Shown one piece after another: positions 44,069 through 53,522 of a DNA stretch of 64,000 nt. The first letter of the stretch is position 1, and every line of letters begins with the position of its first letter. Made by a program: the position numbers and the translations under genes. The notes beneath the pieces were generated by a model that saw only the letters and a list, made by a program, of their open reading frames with translations, was not told where the DNA came from and did no database searches. Source of the DNA: JAPOXR01 sp965214695 (lineage in GTDB: Bacteria > Pseudomonadota > Alphaproteobacteria > Rhodobacterales > Rhodobacteraceae); contig OZ243967.1 in assembly GCA_965214695.1 (NCBI GenBank), positions 806,001-870,000 of the forward strand. Direction: 5' to 3'.

Positions 44069-44537
44069 ACGGATGTCCAACCCCTGTTTGAGTCGTGTCA
44101 AATCCGCCGACAGAATCGGTCCCCCTCAAACCCGACCGTCTGGATGTCAAAATTTCCGACAGGCATGACAGTGTCATCGCCGGCCCCACCTCGCTGCTGG
44201 CCCCCGATCCTTGTCCATCACTTCCAGCCCCCTGGCGAGGGCCCGGCCTGACCTGGCGGCGGGATACTGATGTCTGAATGTCTCCGCATCCGGGACAGAC
44301 TTTCAGATTTGAAACTTTCAGGCAAGCGAGCGCGAATGGAGGATGCAGGGTGCTGTTCAGATCTGCCAGCGGGCACCGGCGTTTTCCATCATGGCCGGTC
44401 GGCATGCCGGCTTCGTCATCGGGGCCCGAAGCCGTGACGGTGGGCATACTGCCTGCATGTCGACCGGAGCCGATTTGCTTCCCGGTGGACAAGCCGGGAT
44501 TTGCCACCTACCCTTTGGGTATTGAAGGGTGCCGGAG
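44069..44537. other. Divergent intergenic region, squalene synthase / methyltransferase
   Basis: About 470 bases lie between two divergent genes. No similarity, hairpin with T tract or convincing promoter was seen. Short open frames on both strands look like chance in GC-rich DNA. Confidence 0.4.
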
Positions 44538-45152
44538 ATGAACTCGAATTTTCTTGATCGGGTATATGCGACCCGCACGGCCGAAGACTCGATCAGGCTC
44601 TATGATGACTGGGCGAATAGCTATGACCAGGAGTTGCTGCGCCATGGATATGCCACCCCTGGCCGATGCGCGGCGGCGCTGGCTTCCCTGGTCGAGGACA
44701 GGGACTCGCCCGTTCTTGACTACGGGTGCGGCACCGGATGGTCCGGCCGTGAACTGGTCAAGGCGGGGTTCAAGACGGTCGATGGGTGTGACCTGTCGGA
44801 AGGCATGATGGATGTGGCTCGAAGCCGCAATGTCTACCGCAAGCTGACGACAATCCGGCTGGGCCAGCCACTTCCATTCGCCACGGGCAGCTACGGTCAC
44901 ATTGCCGCGGTCGGCGTCATCAGTGTCGGCGCCGCCCCGGTGTCCCTGATGGACGATTTGGTCGAGTTGCTCGAACCGGGCGGAACCCTCACCTTCTCCT
45001 ATAACGACCACACACTTGAGTCGCCGGAATATGTCGGCCGGGTCCGGGAGCATGTCGACACGTCATCGGTGGATCTCCTGTTCAAGGAGCATGGCGCACA
45101 TCTGCCGGGAATCGACCTGATGTCCACGGTTTTTGTAATTCAGAAACGGTAG
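44538..45152 (+). CDS. Class I SAM-dependent methyltransferase
   Basis: This protein of about 204 residues has the methyltransferase-11 layout: YDDWANSYDQELLRHGY, the SAM-binding loop VLDYGCGTGWSGRELVKAG, and DGCDLSEGMMDVA, then LEPGGTLTFSYND. The substrate is unknown. The ATG at 44538 has AAGGG eight bases upstream. Its stop is immediately followed by the gluQ ATG with no gap, so they share a transcript. It is divergent from squalene synthase, which allows but does not show a link to triterpenoid tailoring. Confidence 0.85.
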   Translation: MNSNFLDRVYATRTAEDSIRLYDDWANSYDQELLRHGYATPGRCAAALASLVEDRDSPVLDYGCGTGWSGRELVKAGFKTVDGCDLSEGMMDVARSRNVYRKLTTIRLGQPLPFATGSYGHIAAVGVISVGAAPVSLMDDLVELLEPGGTLTFSYNDHTLESPEYVGRVREHVDTSSVDLLFKEHGAHLPGIDLMSTVFVIQKR

Positions 45153-46013
45153 ATGCACCGCGGTCGATTCGCGCCGTCTCCCACCGGACTCCTGCATCTC
45201 GGGCATGCATATTCGGCGCTGACTGTCTGGGACATGGTTCAAGAGAATTCGGGCAGCCTGGTGTTGCGTATCGAGGATATCGACACCGCACGGTCACGGC
45301 CGGAATTCGAACAGGCCATTCTTGAAGATCTGAAATGGCTGGGTCTCGACTGGGAACAGCCGGTCATGCGACAGTCGGACAGGATAACCGCCTATCAAGG
45401 CGCCATCAGGCAACTTGCCGGCTTGGGAGTCTGTTATCCCTGCCGGTGCACGAGGGCAGACATACGCAACGCCCTGGCGGCACCCCAGAAGGAGGATGGT
45501 TCAGCGGGTTCAATCGCCACCTACCCCGGAACCTGCAGGAATCGATCCATGGCCGACCGGGACGGCAATGATGCAATCCGATTGAACATGTCGAAGGCAA
45601 TCGACCTGCTCGGTGGAAAGGATGTCATCGGCAGGCTGTATTGCGACGAGACCGGTCCAGGGCATGCGGGACGGAAATTTCTCGACGCCGTCAGCCTTCT
45701 GCGCAGCCATGGCGATATCGTCATCGCAAGGCGGGACATCGGAACCTCCTATCATCTTGCCGTCGTCGTCGACGATGCAGAACAGGGGATCACGCATGTT
45801 GCACGCGGCGAGGACCTCGTGGGTGTGACCGCAGTTCATCGCCTTCTCCAGGAACTCCTCGGACTGCCGGTTCCGGTCTGGAACCACCACCCCCTGCTCC
45901 GTGACCGGTTCGGGAAACGCCTGGCCAAACGACATGATTCGGAGTCCCTGCGGTCCTACCGGGAAGCGGGCCACTCGGCGGCGGATATCCGCGGCATTGC
46001 TGGCCTCGCATGA
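45153..46013 (+). CDS. gluQ: Glutamyl-Q tRNA(Asp) synthetase
   Basis: GluQ attaches glutamate to queuosine at the wobble position of tRNA-Asp. The 286-residue protein is a GluRS catalytic core without the anticodon-binding domain. It has RGRFAPSPTGLLHLGHAYSAL with the HIGH-type motif, LRIEDIDTAR, the zinc cysteines in CYPCRCT, and a KRLAKRHDS loop in place of KMSKS. Length and motifs are standard. It directly abuts the methyltransferase gene. Confidence 0.95.
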   Translation: MHRGRFAPSPTGLLHLGHAYSALTVWDMVQENSGSLVLRIEDIDTARSRPEFEQAILEDLKWLGLDWEQPVMRQSDRITAYQGAIRQLAGLGVCYPCRCTRADIRNALAAPQKEDGSAGSIATYPGTCRNRSMADRDGNDAIRLNMSKAIDLLGGKDVIGRLYCDETGPGHAGRKFLDAVSLLRSHGDIVIARRDIGTSYHLAVVVDDAEQGITHVARGEDLVGVTAVHRLLQELLGLPVPVWNHHPLLRDRFGKRLAKRHDSESLRSYREAGHSAADIRGIAGLA

Positions 46014-46034
46014 TTTTCGGAAGCGGCGGTGGTG

Positions 46035-46388
46035 TCAGGTCAAACCCAGCGGTCGAAAGAAACAGGAGCGCTCACCCAAATGGCAGGCCGGTCCGGTCTG
46101 TTCGACAATTGCCAGCAGACAATCACGGTCGCAATCCAGCCTGAGATCGACGAGCCCCTGGGTGTTGCCACTGGTTTGCCCTTTTTCCCAGTAGCATTGA
46201 CGGGATCTTGACCAGTAGGTCATCCTCCCGGTGACCAGGCTGCGGCGAACTGCCTCGGCATTCATCCAGGCCAACATCAGGACGTCACCGGATTCGACAT
46301 CCTGGGCCACCACCGGAACCAGTCCGCTATCGTCGAACTTGATGTCGGAAATCAGCTGCGGGTCGGATTTGCTTTCCAATGTCGACAT
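46035..46388 (-). CDS. hisI: Phosphoribosyl-AMP cyclohydrolase
   Basis: HisI opens the adenine ring of PR-AMP, the third step of histidine synthesis. The 117-residue protein has VVAQDVESGDVLMLAWMNAEA, TYWSRSRQCYWEKGQTSGN, the zinc- and magnesium-binding LDCDRDCLL and GPACH. Standard single-domain form, not fused to HisE. It is divergent from the IscU-like gene with 39 bases between. Confidence 0.95.
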   Translation of the reverse strand: MSTLESKSDPQLISDIKFDDSGLVPVVAQDVESGDVLMLAWMNAEAVRRSLVTGRMTYWSRSRQCYWEKGQTSGNTQGLVDLRLDCDRDCLLAIVEQTGPACHLGERSCFFRPLGLT

Positions 46389-46427
46389 CCTCGATTATCT
46401 GGTCGTTGAAGCTTGGAAAGCATTTGA

Positions 46428-46874
46428 ATGGGCGAAGACGTCAATCTGATCAAGCTGTATTCGCAACAAATCCTGTCGCTTGCAGCCAATATCCCGATGA
46501 CAGAGCCAATCGCGTCGCCGGATGGCAGCGCCCGGGCCCGTTCACCACTTTGCGGATCGACGGTGTCTGTGGATTTGAAGATTTCCGGCGACAGGATCTC
46601 GGAATTCAATCAGGACGTAAAGGCATGTGCGCTCGGCCAGGCATCGGCGTCGGTGGTGGGATCCAATATCATCGGCAGGACCAGGGACGAGGTCGAGCTT
46701 GCCTTCAGCCAACTTGGCGCCATGCTTGCCGAAGACGGTCCGCCACCCGAGCCTCCATTTGACGGGCTTCATGTTCTCGAGCCTGCGGGGCAATACAGGA
46801 ACCGACATGCCTCGATCCTGTTGTCGCTGGAGGCAACCCTTTCGGCGTTTGACGCCGCAGCCCGGAAGCACTGA
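46428..46874 (+). CDS. IscU/NifU-like iron-sulfur cluster scaffold
   Basis: The 148-residue protein matches the IscU-like scaffold family: SPLCGSTVSVDLKI supplies the first conserved cysteine, and DVKACALGQASAS the second. The third ligand position, which in IscU is a cysteine after His, appears as RHASILLSLEA, with Ala. It may act as a partial scaffold or regulator of cluster assembly. This family, with two conserved cysteines, is often encoded near hisI in alphaproteobacteria. Confidence 0.85.
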   Translation: MGEDVNLIKLYSQQILSLAANIPMTEPIASPDGSARARSPLCGSTVSVDLKISGDRISEFNQDVKACALGQASASVVGSNIIGRTRDEVELAFSQLGAMLAEDGPPPEPPFDGLHVLEPAGQYRNRHASILLSLEATLSAFDAAARKH

Positions 46875-47200
46875 CCGCCAAAGACACAAGATCGGCCTCG
46901 CCGGTAACAAGCAGCCGGAACCGATTTCGAACACGGGCTACCAAATCAAACCTGACCCCGACCTCAGCCGGTAATCCGGCCGCTGCCGGCCCCAGGCTCT
47001 CGCCGGGAGGCGAGCAGTCCCTTGCAAGGACAGGCGGAGATCACCGGCAAGCGTAGGAATGGTCGATGCATTCCAAATCCTGGCCGACGCAATGATCTGC
47101 GGCCGACACAGGCGGATTGACAAACCTTGCGTTACCGATAAATTTGCCTGCATCAGGTTCATGACTGCCTTCCAAATTTACAGGCAATTGGAGAGGCCAA
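46875..47200 (+). other. Non-coding stretch before the barrel gene
   Basis: About 325 bases without a gene. It holds a TTGACA (47117-47122), a 16-base spacer and TAAATT (47139-47144), a likely promoter for the barrel protein, whose ATG follows GGAGAGG. The inverted pair TTGCCTG / CAGGCAA surrounds the leader between about 47144 and 47188. Confidence 0.5.
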
Positions 47201-47989
47201 ATGAATTCGGATTTCATTCGTTGTTTCCGCCCCGGGCTCAAATCCGGGCTGGCGGTTCTTGCCCTGTCATCGGTGCTGGTGACCGCCGCCGAAGCTGGCG
47301 AATTCTACCTTCGCGCCGGTGCCGGTTTCGACATCCCGGGCGAATCAATCTTCCTGGACGAGAATTGCGACAACCGGGGACTCTACGGATGCGGCCGTGA
47401 TGCCGACGGCAACCCGCGGCGTTCGATCGGAAAGTTTGACTCCATGGCGGTGATGGAATTCGGAGCCGGCTACGACCCGGAGGGTGCAGCGCGCTTCGAA
47501 CTCCTTGTTGAATATCGTCCGGGCTTCCGTTTTGACGGGGAGCCAAACTTCACCGCTTCGCCAGAGGACACCACCGCGGATGCACGATCAATATCGGCGA
47601 TCGCAGCCGCCTTCTTCGACATGAATGCGGCCACGCTCCCGGTTGTGGGCCAGGTCCGGCCATTCGTCGGGACCGGGATCGGCGTTTCCCGCAACACGGT
47701 GAAGAACAAGACGCTGAATTTCACCAGGACATACACGGCCGTTCCCGATGGCAGTCATACCGATACGGCCTATATGGCCACTGCAGGATTCTCGATTGAA
47801 CTCGATGACCGGACCAACTTCGATATCAGCTGGCGCTATACCGATCTCGGCGAATTCCGCACGGGAGATGGCGCTGGCCAGGTCGTCTGGAGGGATGGCA
47901 GCAGACCGCCGATCCCGCTTGACCTGGCGCCCACATGGACGCGTCTCCGAGCCCACGGATTACGGCTCTCGATACGAAAGTCATTCTGA
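47201..47989 (+). CDS. Outer-membrane beta-barrel protein (OmpA/opacity-type)
   Basis: The 262-residue protein has a signal peptide (SGLAVLALSSVLVTAAEA before GEFYLRAGAG) and then alternating amphipathic strands such as MAVMEFGAGY, FELLVEYRPGF and NFDISWRYTDLGEF. The last residue is Phe after LRLSIRKS, the usual signal for BamA-mediated insertion. It is likely an eight-stranded barrel. The function is unknown. GGAGAGG precedes the ATG. It is flanked by non-coding DNA, so it is probably monocistronic. Confidence 0.87.
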   Translation: MNSDFIRCFRPGLKSGLAVLALSSVLVTAAEAGEFYLRAGAGFDIPGESIFLDENCDNRGLYGCGRDADGNPRRSIGKFDSMAVMEFGAGYDPEGAARFELLVEYRPGFRFDGEPNFTASPEDTTADARSISAIAAAFFDMNAATLPVVGQVRPFVGTGIGVSRNTVKNKTLNFTRTYTAVPDGSHTDTAYMATAGFSIELDDRTNFDISWRYTDLGEFRTGDGAGQVVWRDGSRPPIPLDLAPTWTRLRAHGLRLSIRKSF

Positions 47990-48403
47990 GAGAGCTGTCC
48001 CGGCAGCATGTTGGCGGAATGCGTGAGTCGCGCGACCATGCAGGATATTGCCGTGCGCCGGCAGATTTGAGCCTGATCGGGAGTGCAGGCTGGCTTGTCA
48101 CGGCCTGTGCTGGCTGAATGCCGGTTGACGTTTCGGCGTCATCCCGGGGTCGGAAGAAACATCAGCGCCAGGAATATGATGACCAGGGCGAGGCAGCCGA
48201 CAATGTCACTTTCCTCTTCCAACCGCCTTTTCAGAATAAGTCGCATAATCTTGTGAACCATTCGAGATTTCGTTCGAGTTTATTTGTTTTCTTGTTCCTT
48301 CCATGTTCATCATAATCCTGGAACCCACACAAGCAATTAGATCAAAATTGGAACATACTGCGTCGATTCTGCCACAGTCCGGAATGGAGCCCCGGACCGA
48401 AGG
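47990..48403. other. Intergenic region between barrel gene and recG
   Basis: About 410 bases contain no confident gene apart from a possible 35-codon membrane peptide on the minus strand (48139-48246). The right half is AT-richer than its surroundings, with TTTATTTGTTTTCTTG near 48278. Confidence 0.4.
48139..48246 (-). CDS. Possible 35-residue single-helix membrane peptide
   Basis: The frame begins MRLILKRRLEEESD, with a basic N-terminus, continues with a hydrophobic stretch IVGCLALVIIFLALMFL, and stops after PTPG. The layout is typical of small inner-membrane proteins. There is no strong ribosome site upstream and no known relative, so chance is not excluded. Confidence 0.3.
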   Translation of the reverse strand: MRLILKRRLEEESDIVGCLALVIIFLALMFLPTPG

Positions 48404-50491
48404 TCAGGTATCGAGAGCTGGCAGCAACCGGTCATGGCCGAACAGGAACAGCAAGGCCCTGGCGGCCTGCCCCCGCTCGGTTTCCAGCCGTGGGTCCGCC
48501 TCGACCAACTCGCCGGCCTGCTCCCGGGCATCACCGAGTGCAGCTGCCTCGTTTTCCGGATCGGCGAGCCTGAACATGACCTCTCCGGACTGCCTTTCGC
48601 CGACAAGCTCGCCGCTGCCCCTGAGCGCCAAATCCATTTCGGCAATCCGAAATCCGTCATTTGTCTCGCGCAATGCGGTCAGTCGTTCTCCGGCCGGCTC
48701 ACCGAGCGGCGAGTTGTAGATCAACACGCAAGCCGATTCATGTTCGCCCCTCCCGACCCTGCCTCGCAACTGGTGAAGCTGCGCCAGCCCGAAGCGTTCG
48801 GCGGATTCGATGACCATGATCGAGGCATTGGGCACATCGACCCCGACCTCGACCACCGTGGTTGCCACCAGGATGCTGGTATCCCCGGCCTGGAAGCTGT
48901 TCATTCTCTCGATGCGCTCCCGTGCCGGGACCCTGCCATGCACCAGGCCGACAGGCTTGCCGATCGTGGTCCTCAGGCTGTCGGCGCGCTGCTCGGCTGC
49001 CGCATGCCGCTCGTCATCGGTCTCGGCAATGAGAGGACGGATCCAGTAAGCCTGCCGCCCGTCATTGACCGCCCTTGCCAGCCGCTCGATGACCTGCCCC
49101 GTGCGCCTTGCGGGCATGATTGCGGTCCGGATTTCACTCCGCTGCGCCGGTCTCTCGTCAAGAACCGAGATATCGGCATCGCCATAGGCTGTTAGTGCCA
49201 GGGTTCGGGGAATGGGTGTCGCGGTCATCATCAACAGGTTTGCCGTCGGATGTTCGGCAAGCAACACCCGTCGGTGCCCAACGCCGAATTTGTGCTGCTC
49301 ATCCACCACCACGAGACGGAGGTCCCGGAGACCGACACCTTCCTGTAGCACGGCATGGGTGCCCAGGACGATCGAGGTCTCCCCCGAGGCAATCTCGTCG
49401 AGCTGTTCGCTTCGCAGGCTTCCGCGGCTGCGGCCGGTAAGAACGCTGATGCCGAGCGGAACATCCTGGAGTAGGCGTTGGAATTTCCGGTAGTGCTGGT
49501 GAACCAGTATCTCCGTCGGGGCCAGCAATACGCCCTGCCCACCCTGCTCGACGGCGGCCAGCAGCGACAGGAGCGCCACGATTGTCTTTCCCGAACCGAC
49601 ATCGCCCTGCAACAGCCTGATCATGCGCTTCGGTGACTCGATGTCGGCGACGATTTCCTGCAACACCTTCTTCTGGCCGGCGGTCAGCTCGTGGCCGAAC
49701 GACGCCAGTACCGGCCCATGCAGATTGTCGCCACAGTCAACCTGACTCTCGGGAGAGTTTCGCAGCGTCTTCCGCCCGATCAGCAACGCGAGCTGGTTTG
49801 CCATGAGTTCATCGAAGGACAGTCGGGACCGAGCCGTTGCCATGGCCGTGTCGGACCGGTCGTGCCATCGGCAATGTGCCGTCAGCACCGACTCCTTCCA
49901 GCCCGGCCAGGATCTCGCATCAAGGAATTCCGGGTTATGCCATTCCGGCAGATCGGGCACGCTTTCCAGCGCCTTGTCGACAATCTTCGACATCATCTTG
50001 CCGGACAGACCGTCAGTCAGTGGGTAAACTGGCTCCCGGTCCGGAACCAGATGCCGGGAGGAGTCCGGAAGAATGTAGTCCGGATGAACCATCTGCAAAT
50101 CATCGTGATACCTGTCGAGCATGCCCGACACGTAGCGCTTGCTGCCGGGAGGATGCCGATACTCGAGCCGTTTCCACATATTGCCGAAAAACGCGAGGCA
50201 GAAGCTGGTCCGGGCGTCATGAAGCTCGATCCTGTATGGCTGATTGCCTGGTCTTGCCGGCAGATGTCTGCCGACTTCGACCAGAACGGTCACCATCGCC
50301 GGCGGCGTGACGTCGGCAACCGATTCGACGAGTCGGCGATCGAGAACGGATTTTGGCAGGTGAAAGACCAGGTCGCGGACAAGCCGGATGTCCAGCCGGC
50401 CAAGCATTTGCGCCGTGGCCGGCCCAACCCCGCCGAGCGTTTCGATTTTCCTGTAGAGCCTGAACAGCGATGCAGGTCGGTCAAGCGTCAT
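48404..50491 (-). CDS. recG: ATP-dependent DNA helicase RecG
   Basis: RecG rewinds stalled replication forks and Holliday-type junctions. The 695-residue protein has an N-terminal wedge/OB domain (LDIRLVRDLVFHLPKSVLDRR) and then helicase motifs: Walker A LLQGDVGSGKT, the DEQH box VVVDEQHKFGVGHR, MTATPIPRTLALTAYGD, and the C-terminal QLRGRVGRGEHESACVL with the TRG region after it. The ATG at 50491 overlaps the ligA stop as ATGA; the pair forms an operon. Confidence 0.96.
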   Translation of the reverse strand: MTLDRPASLFRLYRKIETLGGVGPATAQMLGRLDIRLVRDLVFHLPKSVLDRRLVESVADVTPPAMVTVLVEVGRHLPARPGNQPYRIELHDARTSFCLAFFGNMWKRLEYRHPPGSKRYVSGMLDRYHDDLQMVHPDYILPDSSRHLVPDREPVYPLTDGLSGKMMSKIVDKALESVPDLPEWHNPEFLDARSWPGWKESVLTAHCRWHDRSDTAMATARSRLSFDELMANQLALLIGRKTLRNSPESQVDCGDNLHGPVLASFGHELTAGQKKVLQEIVADIESPKRMIRLLQGDVGSGKTIVALLSLLAAVEQGGQGVLLAPTEILVHQHYRKFQRLLQDVPLGISVLTGRSRGSLRSEQLDEIASGETSIVLGTHAVLQEGVGLRDLRLVVVDEQHKFGVGHRRVLLAEHPTANLLMMTATPIPRTLALTAYGDADISVLDERPAQRSEIRTAIMPARRTGQVIERLARAVNDGRQAYWIRPLIAETDDERHAAAEQRADSLRTTIGKPVGLVHGRVPARERIERMNSFQAGDTSILVATTVVEVGVDVPNASIMVIESAERFGLAQLHQLRGRVGRGEHESACVLIYNSPLGEPAGERLTALRETNDGFRIAEMDLALRGSGELVGERQSGEVMFRLADPENEAAALGDAREQAGELVEADPRLETERGQAARALLFLFGHDRLLPALDT

Positions 50492-52626
50492 TCCGGATTG
50501 CCAGCCTCCAGCAACCCTGTCCACCCGGCCTCGTCGATGACACGAACGCCCAATTCCTGCGCCTTTCTCGATTTCGACCCGGACCCCGGGCCGGCGACGA
50601 CAAGATCGGTTCTTGCTGACACCGAACCGGAGACCCTTGCCCCCTGGGCCTCGGCGCGGGCCTTCGCTTCGGCCCGGGTCATTCCTTCCAGCGTCCCGGT
50701 GAACACGATCGACAATCCCGATATGCGGCTGGCAACCGGCCGCGGGGCCTCGACCTCCCGAATATCAAGTTCAGCGGCCAGGTTATTGATAATTCGGCGT
50801 GTTCTCTCATCCTCAACGGCCGAGACCAGCGAGTCAGCGATCGTGGACCCGACACCTTCAATGGCATTGAGTTCAGCCCAGGCATCACCGTCGCGATCCA
50901 CGGCATTTTCGAGCATGCGCTCAAATGCCTCCCAGGTTCCGTAATGGGCGGCAAGCCGCTCGGCCACCACTTCGCCAACATGCCGGATTCCCAATCCGAA
51001 AACGAACCGGTCAAGGGACACCTCCCTGCTGGCATCAATTTCGTCGAACAGCTTGGACGCCGACCGTTCTCCCCAGCCATGACGGGCGGCAAGGCGGCTC
51101 TCGCCGGATCCAATCCTCGCTCTCAGCCGGAAAATGTCGGCCGGCTCGCCAACCAGCCCCTCTTCGTGAAACTCCTCGATCCTGCGGCCACCAAGCCCTT
51201 CAATATTGAACGCCTTTCTTGAAACCAGGTGCTTCAGCTTTTCAACCCGCTGTGCCGAACAGACAAAATCCCCAACGCACCGCCTCACCGCGTCGCCTTC
51301 GTCACGCCTGGCTTCCGAGCCGCATGCCGGGCATGCAGAGGGAAAGCCATAGGGGGTCGAGCCCTCCGACCGCTTCGAGATGTCGACATCGGATATCTTG
51401 GGAATGACATCGCCGGCCCGGTAGACCTCCACCCAGTCGCCCTCCCGCAGATCGTTGCCTCCGCGTATCGGCGACCCGTCCGACCCGAAACCGGCAATGT
51501 AATCCTCGTTATGCAGCGTGGCGTTCGAGACCACCACTCCGCCAACCGTCACCGGAGCCAGGCGCGCCACAGGCGACAATGCACCGGTTCGACCGATCTG
51601 GATCTCGATTGCCTGCAATGTCGTCCAGGCTTTCTCGGCGGAAAACTTGGCGGAAATCGCCCATCTCGGTGCCGTCGAACTGTTCCCGAGCCGGTTCTGC
51701 AGGGCAACATCGTTAACCTTGAAGACCACGCCATCAATGTCAAAGGGCAATTTCGAGCGCATCGCCTCCAGCTGAACGAAACAGTCCAGCAATGCCTGTG
51801 GGCCGTCGCACAATTCCGCGTGCGGACCAATCGGCAGGCCCATGCAGGCAATGCGCTCCGATATCTCGTGCTGCGTATCGCCGATTTTTTCGGACACCGC
51901 CCCCAACCCATGCGCGAAAAAGCGCAGCTTTCTCGACCGGGTGATCTCCGGATCAAGCTGGCGCAGCGAGCCGGCGGCGGCATTGCGCGGGTTCATGTAG
52001 GCCTTGGCCTGCCCGCCAGATTTGGCCTGCCCCCGGTTCAATTCACGAAAATCGGCATGGCTCATATAGATTTCACCGCGGATCTCGATGAGTGACGGCG
52101 CCTGATCGAGCCGGTCCGGAATTTCTGCCATGGTCTGGACGTTTCGGGTGACATCCTCGCCAGTCGTGCCATCGCCCCGGGTCGTGGCCCTGATCATCCG
52201 GCCATCCTGGTAGCACAGGGAAATCGACAACCCGTCGATCTTCGGCTCGGCAAGGTAGTCGAGGGTCTCATCGTCGGTCATCCCCAGGAAGCGCCGCACC
52301 CTGGCATCGAACTCGAACACGTCCTGATCATCGAATGCGTTGTCCAGGGACAGCATCGGCTGGGAATGCCGGGCCTTCCGGAAGCGTTCGGCAGGCGCCG
52401 CCCCCACCTGGTCCGTCGGGCTCGCTGGCCGCTTCAGCGCCGGAAACTGCCGCTCGATTCCCCGCAACAGACGCTTCTTCCGATCATACTCCGCGTCCTC
52501 GAGAATCGGTTCGTCATCGACAAAATATGCCCGGTTTGCCCGATCGACCTTACCGTACAATTCCCTGAGCAACCTCCCGGCCTCCTCGTCCGTCATTGCC
52601 GCGATCTGCTCCGGGGTTTCTGTCAT
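50488..52626 (-). CDS. ligA: NAD-dependent DNA ligase
   Basis: LigA seals nicks in replication and repair using NAD. The 712-residue protein has the Ia domain, the adenylation motif EPKIDGLS with its catalytic lysine, STAPRWAISAKFSAEKAWT, an OB-fold region, zinc cysteines in CPACGSEARRDEGDAVRRC, helix-hairpin-helix repeats and a C-terminal BRCT domain (SIVFTGTLEGMTRAEAKARAE). Length is normal. It heads the ligA-recG operon. Confidence 0.97.
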   Translation of the reverse strand: MTETPEQIAAMTDEEAGRLLRELYGKVDRANRAYFVDDEPILEDAEYDRKKRLLRGIERQFPALKRPASPTDQVGAAPAERFRKARHSQPMLSLDNAFDDQDVFEFDARVRRFLGMTDDETLDYLAEPKIDGLSISLCYQDGRMIRATTRGDGTTGEDVTRNVQTMAEIPDRLDQAPSLIEIRGEIYMSHADFRELNRGQAKSGGQAKAYMNPRNAAAGSLRQLDPEITRSRKLRFFAHGLGAVSEKIGDTQHEISERIACMGLPIGPHAELCDGPQALLDCFVQLEAMRSKLPFDIDGVVFKVNDVALQNRLGNSSTAPRWAISAKFSAEKAWTTLQAIEIQIGRTGALSPVARLAPVTVGGVVVSNATLHNEDYIAGFGSDGSPIRGGNDLREGDWVEVYRAGDVIPKISDVDISKRSEGSTPYGFPSACPACGSEARRDEGDAVRRCVGDFVCSAQRVEKLKHLVSRKAFNIEGLGGRRIEEFHEEGLVGEPADIFRLRARIGSGESRLAARHGWGERSASKLFDEIDASREVSLDRFVFGLGIRHVGEVVAERLAAHYGTWEAFERMLENAVDRDGDAWAELNAIEGVGSTIADSLVSAVEDERTRRIINNLAAELDIREVEAPRPVASRISGLSIVFTGTLEGMTRAEAKARAEAQGARVSGSVSARTDLVVAGPGSGSKSRKAQELGVRVIDEAGWTGLLEAGNPE

Positions 52627-53522
52627 GGCTCCGACCCGTGACTGGAGGAATTGCGTTGCCGGCCACGCATCTGCACCGGACCTTGCAAGCTCTCGAAAGC
52701 ATATGTTCTGTACCTCGCAGGATTCAAGCCATTTGACGAGCCAAACGGCCTCGGCAGGCCACGGAATTGTTGAAAACCCCTATCCTCCCAAACCCCGCCA
52801 ACAGGCACCTGCCGCGGTAGCACCCATTGCTGTAGGTCGGGATGACGGATGACGCGAATCGGGAAAGGTGGAGCCGACTTGTGTGACCTGACACACCCAT
52901 GGACTGGCGTTGCGTTCAGATCACCGTACAGGCTTGCAACGGGAGGTCGAATCGTCGGCATGATCAAGATGCATGGGAAAGAGGCGCGATCGGGCTCTCG
53001 GTGTACGGCGAGGTTGACCCGCCGGAGGTGAATTCATGGACGCCGCGATGGCTCGTGCGCGGCTGTTGCCGCCGCGACCGGAGGCGTACGGGATTGGCGA
53101 CCTTCCACATACCCGGTAGCATGAAATCGCACAGATCATGGCTCCGGACGAAATACACCCGGAGGTTGTCGGCAAGCTCGATACGAGATGTCGCACATCT
53201 GGTGTCAAACCGTGAGCCCGCAGGACAGCCGTCGCCCTTGATGGCTCCAATTGGAACAATTTCCTGTCCGGCATCACACCATCCTGCGACCCCGCAACCG
53301 GCGGCAGAATACCGCTTCCGGCCAGGGCCGCCATGCCGATGGCGCAGGCGGGCTCGAGTTCAGGCTTGCCTGCGTTCTTGACTGCGCGGGGCGATTGCTG
53401 CAAGTCATGGGCCTGTCGGGCTGGCGCTCGCAGCAATGCGGGAATGCCCGCCAGGGTTGGGTGGTCACCCCGGGTGGTCACCTCTGGCACCGGAACAGAT
53501 GATGACTGGCACAGCGTGTGAC
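52627..53522. other. Unassigned 0.9 kb between ligA and mnmA
   Basis: No recognisable gene or repeat. Frames on both strands are open for up to 230 codons, but their translations are arginine- and proline-rich with no family pattern, as expected from GC-rich non-coding DNA. One minus-strand stretch (52964-53158, VRSHDLCDFMLPGMWKVANP) looks somewhat protein-like and may be a decayed gene. The ligA and mnmA promoters must lie here. Confidence 0.4.

Noticed and set aside
49691..50944. 417-codon open frame on the plus strand
   Set aside because: Antisense to recG and ligA, which are unmistakable.
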